The notes beneath the pieces were generated by a model. The model searched no databases and had not been told where the DNA came from. It worked only from the letters and a program-made list of their open reading frames with translations. 6,552 nucleotides of DNA, from the NCBI GenBank assembly GCA_002329385.1, contig DCTR01000012.1, positions 1 to 6,552 on the forward strand. The letters run 5' to 3'. The stretch's first letter is position 1. Every line of letters starts with the position of its first letter. The position numbers and the translations under genes are program-made. Shown here in pieces: positions 5,210 to 6,552 of this stretch. Source of the DNA: Candidatus Shapirobacteria bacterium UBA1435 (GTDB lineage Bacteria; Patescibacteriota; Microgenomatia; UBA12405).

Positions 5210-6321
5210 CCCCCAAAACCTCCCGCACTCCTCATCAGGGCATAATTTGTCTCCGGATCAAAAAACCTGTCAAGCAAACCGTTGTCTTTAAGCCATAGTT
5301 TTACATTACTATCACCTTGTGCCACCGACAGGCTCGAGTGTACATACCCGTCTCCCCCTTCTATTAATTGACTGAATCTTGGCACCCCGCCCTCTCCTGT
5401 CACCTCTCGTCCTCTGACCACCTCGGACAAATCGGCCGCCAACCTTCTTGCCGCCGCCTGCCTGCTCTCCAACAGCTCCTTTTTCGACACATAAAAAATA
5501 AAATCGGGAACCGAATTGGCGATTTCTCTTTTCATCTCTTCTTGCCCCGCATCAAACCCATCAAACTTCCATGTGCCGATATCCACAAACTTGGCCCCTT
5601 TGTCTCTAAGCATCTCTTTCGTTACTTCCACTCCTTGATTCCTCAACCCTACCGCTAATTTTATTCTATCGGCGCATCGCGACATTACACCCCTAAACAC
5701 CTCCATCCTTTTTTCTACAGGCACATTGACATGCACCTTCCACACCCCCCTCTGGTATTCCATCATTGCTGCCAGCTCCTCGTCAGTCAAAACAGCCTCT
5801 CTATTGTCGGCCACCCTGCCGGCTATCTCCTGACCCCTACCCGGTTCGGAAAAATCAAAAGCAAATGGTCGCACATAATAAAATCTCTGCTCTTGATCAA
5901 ACGAAATGCGGTAAGGACCAGCCGCCTGAACTCCATCTATGACAAACATCTCGTCTTCGACAGCTTGCAGATAATAGGCGGTTTGTTGAGGCGTCATGTT
6001 AATCTTGTCAATCCCTCCCGCCCGATCAACCAACCCCACCATTGCCTTCTGTAAAGGCACTACCACTTCCAGTTTTCTATTGGCCGTTTCTGATCCTCCA
6101 TAATCAATCTGCGACCCGATCCAGGAAATAAACCCGTTATCCGTTTCCGCTACCCTAACCGCCAACCTCCTTGCCTCTGCCGGATCTATATTCTCACTTT
6201 TGCTCGATATTTCCCACAATCTCGCCGCCTCGCTCTTATAATCGGCGTAACTGCCCAGTGCCACCTTGTTTTCACCTATCTGTTTCGGCCCAGACAAATT
6301 ATCGATCACAAAACATTCCAA
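5206..6321 (-). CDS. Hypothetical protein, 371 residues, no recognised family
   Basis: I cannot assign this protein. It looks soluble, with no signal peptide or membrane helix. The N-terminal third is helical and acidic (ESSKSENIDPAEARRLAVRV-like region, residues 30-60). The middle has alternating strands such as RFYYVRPFAFDF (146-157) and WKVHVNVP (194-201), then a helix ending DRIKLAVGL (218-226), FVDIGTWKFDGFD (245-257) and DFIFYV (273-278). The end has GGDGYVHSSLS (322-332), KLWLKDNGLL (341-350) and DPETNYAL (355-362). The pattern of a W-x-V-x-V-N-x-P strand, a helix, and a K-containing strand faintly recalls HopA1-like or OspF-type proteins; that is a weak impression only. No in-frame ATG exists near the start: TTG 6321 follows an in-frame TAA, and GTG 6309 is the alternative. 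It overlaps the slipin tail by 4 bp. Confidence 0.75.
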   Translation of the reverse strand: MECFVIDNLSGPKQIGENKVALGSYADYKSEAARLWEISSKSENIDPAEARRLAVRVAETDNGFISWIGSQIDYGGSETANRKLEVVVPLQKAMVGLVDRAGGIDKINMTPQQTAYYLQAVEDEMFVIDGVQAAGPYRISFDQEQRFYYVRPFAFDFSEPGRGQEIAGRVADNREAVLTDEELAAMMEYQRGVWKVHVNVPVEKRMEVFRGVMSRCADRIKLAVGLRNQGVEVTKEMLRDKGAKFVDIGTWKFDGFDAGQEEMKREIANSVPDFIFYVSKKELLESRQAAARRLAADLSEVVRGREVTGEGGVPRFSQLIEGGDGYVHSSLSVAQGDSNVKLWLKDNGLLDRFFDPETNYALMRSAGGFGG

Positions 6322-6333
6322 TAAACATTAATT

Positions 6334-6552
6334 CTATTTAATCTCCTTCAAAAACTCTTCCACCAAATTCAAGTCCTTCCACACCACCACGATATCGGCG
6401 TCATTAAACACCGCCCTCTGGACTTCTCGAATCGTATCTCCTCCGGCAATGGCGATCATCGTTTCATAAGAGCTCCTGATCTTGTTTATCTGTATATAAG
6501 GTATCGGCTTATCCGGGTTAAATTGTTCTTCGTCAACCCCCCGGTGCAAAAT
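6334..6552 (-). CDS. C-terminal fragment of an unrecognised protein, cut by the window edge
   Basis: The frame is open to the right edge, so only the last 72 residues are seen. They read as a mixed alpha/beta C-terminus: polar IPYIQINKIRSSYE, a hydrophobic MIAIAGG turn, TIREVQRAVF, DADIVVVW strand and a final helix NLVEEFLKEIK. No family was recognised. A TTG at 6549 could be read as a start but nothing supports it. The TAG stop is followed 6 nt later by an in-frame TAA and 12 nt later by the first candidate start of the next gene, so the two genes are probably co-transcribed. Confidence 0.6.
   Translation of the reverse strand: MLHRGVDEEQFNPDKPIPYIQINKIRSSYETMIAIAGGDTIREVQRAVFNDADIVVVWKDLNLVEEFLKEIK

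Noticed and set aside
6322..6336. Stop-codon readthrough joining the edge gene to the 371-residue gene
   Set aside because: Both are in the same frame, but two in-frame stops (TAG and TAA) lie within 9 bases, and TAG and TAA end other genes here.
1..6552. CRISPR array, insertion sequence or prophage module
   Set aside because: No regularly spaced repeats, transposase, integrase or phage structural motifs were seen on either strand.

Overview
The window looks like chromosomal DNA from a small-genome bacterium, most likely Candidate Phyla Radiation (Patescibacteria). That placement is inferred from tight packing, several very small unrecognised proteins, the style of the thymidylate genes (ThyX rather than ThyA, a distinctive Tmk) and promoters that run straight into start codons; no marker gene confirms it. 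TAA, TAG and TGA all end genes here, so the standard bacterial code fits. The + strand is C-rich over G regardless of gene direction. Nine of the eleven genes lie on the - strand, which is therefore probably the leading strand.

Positions 1-2726 (- strand) hold deoxythymidine nucleotide synthesis. A stand-alone RibD-C/DHFR-like reductase is followed, after a hairpin and a strong promoter, by an operon of a dCTP deaminase/dUTPase-family enzyme, ThyX and Tmk. The last three overlap (TAATG and ATGA junctions). The set would carry dUTP to dUMP, dTMP and dTDP. The first enzyme keeps the nucleotide-hydrolase motifs but has proline where Dcd carries its deamination glutamate, so it is probably a dUTPase.

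Positions 2727-2896 are a divergent intergenic region with a perfect 9-bp dyad and promoters in both directions. A DedA/VTT membrane protein follows on the + strand (2897-3541). Three small unrecognised genes face it on the - strand (3548-4234). An AT-rich, partly repetitive intergenic region (4235-4462) leads to a stomatin/slipin gene on the + strand (4463-5209), which overlaps tail-to-tail by 4 bp an unrecognised 371-residue gene on the - strand (5206-6321). A gene fragment runs off the right edge.

The most general observation is that three genes (dut-like, dedA-like, slipin) have a sigma70-like promoter with the same layout: -35 hexamer, 17 nt, -10 hexamer, 6 nt, ATG. This implies leaderless mRNAs and helps to fix two start codons. 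I see no mobile element, CRISPR array, tRNA, rRNA or clear defence system. No complete new system is evident; the best leads are the leaderless promoter layout, the altered Dcd/Dut active site and the unknown 371-residue protein.
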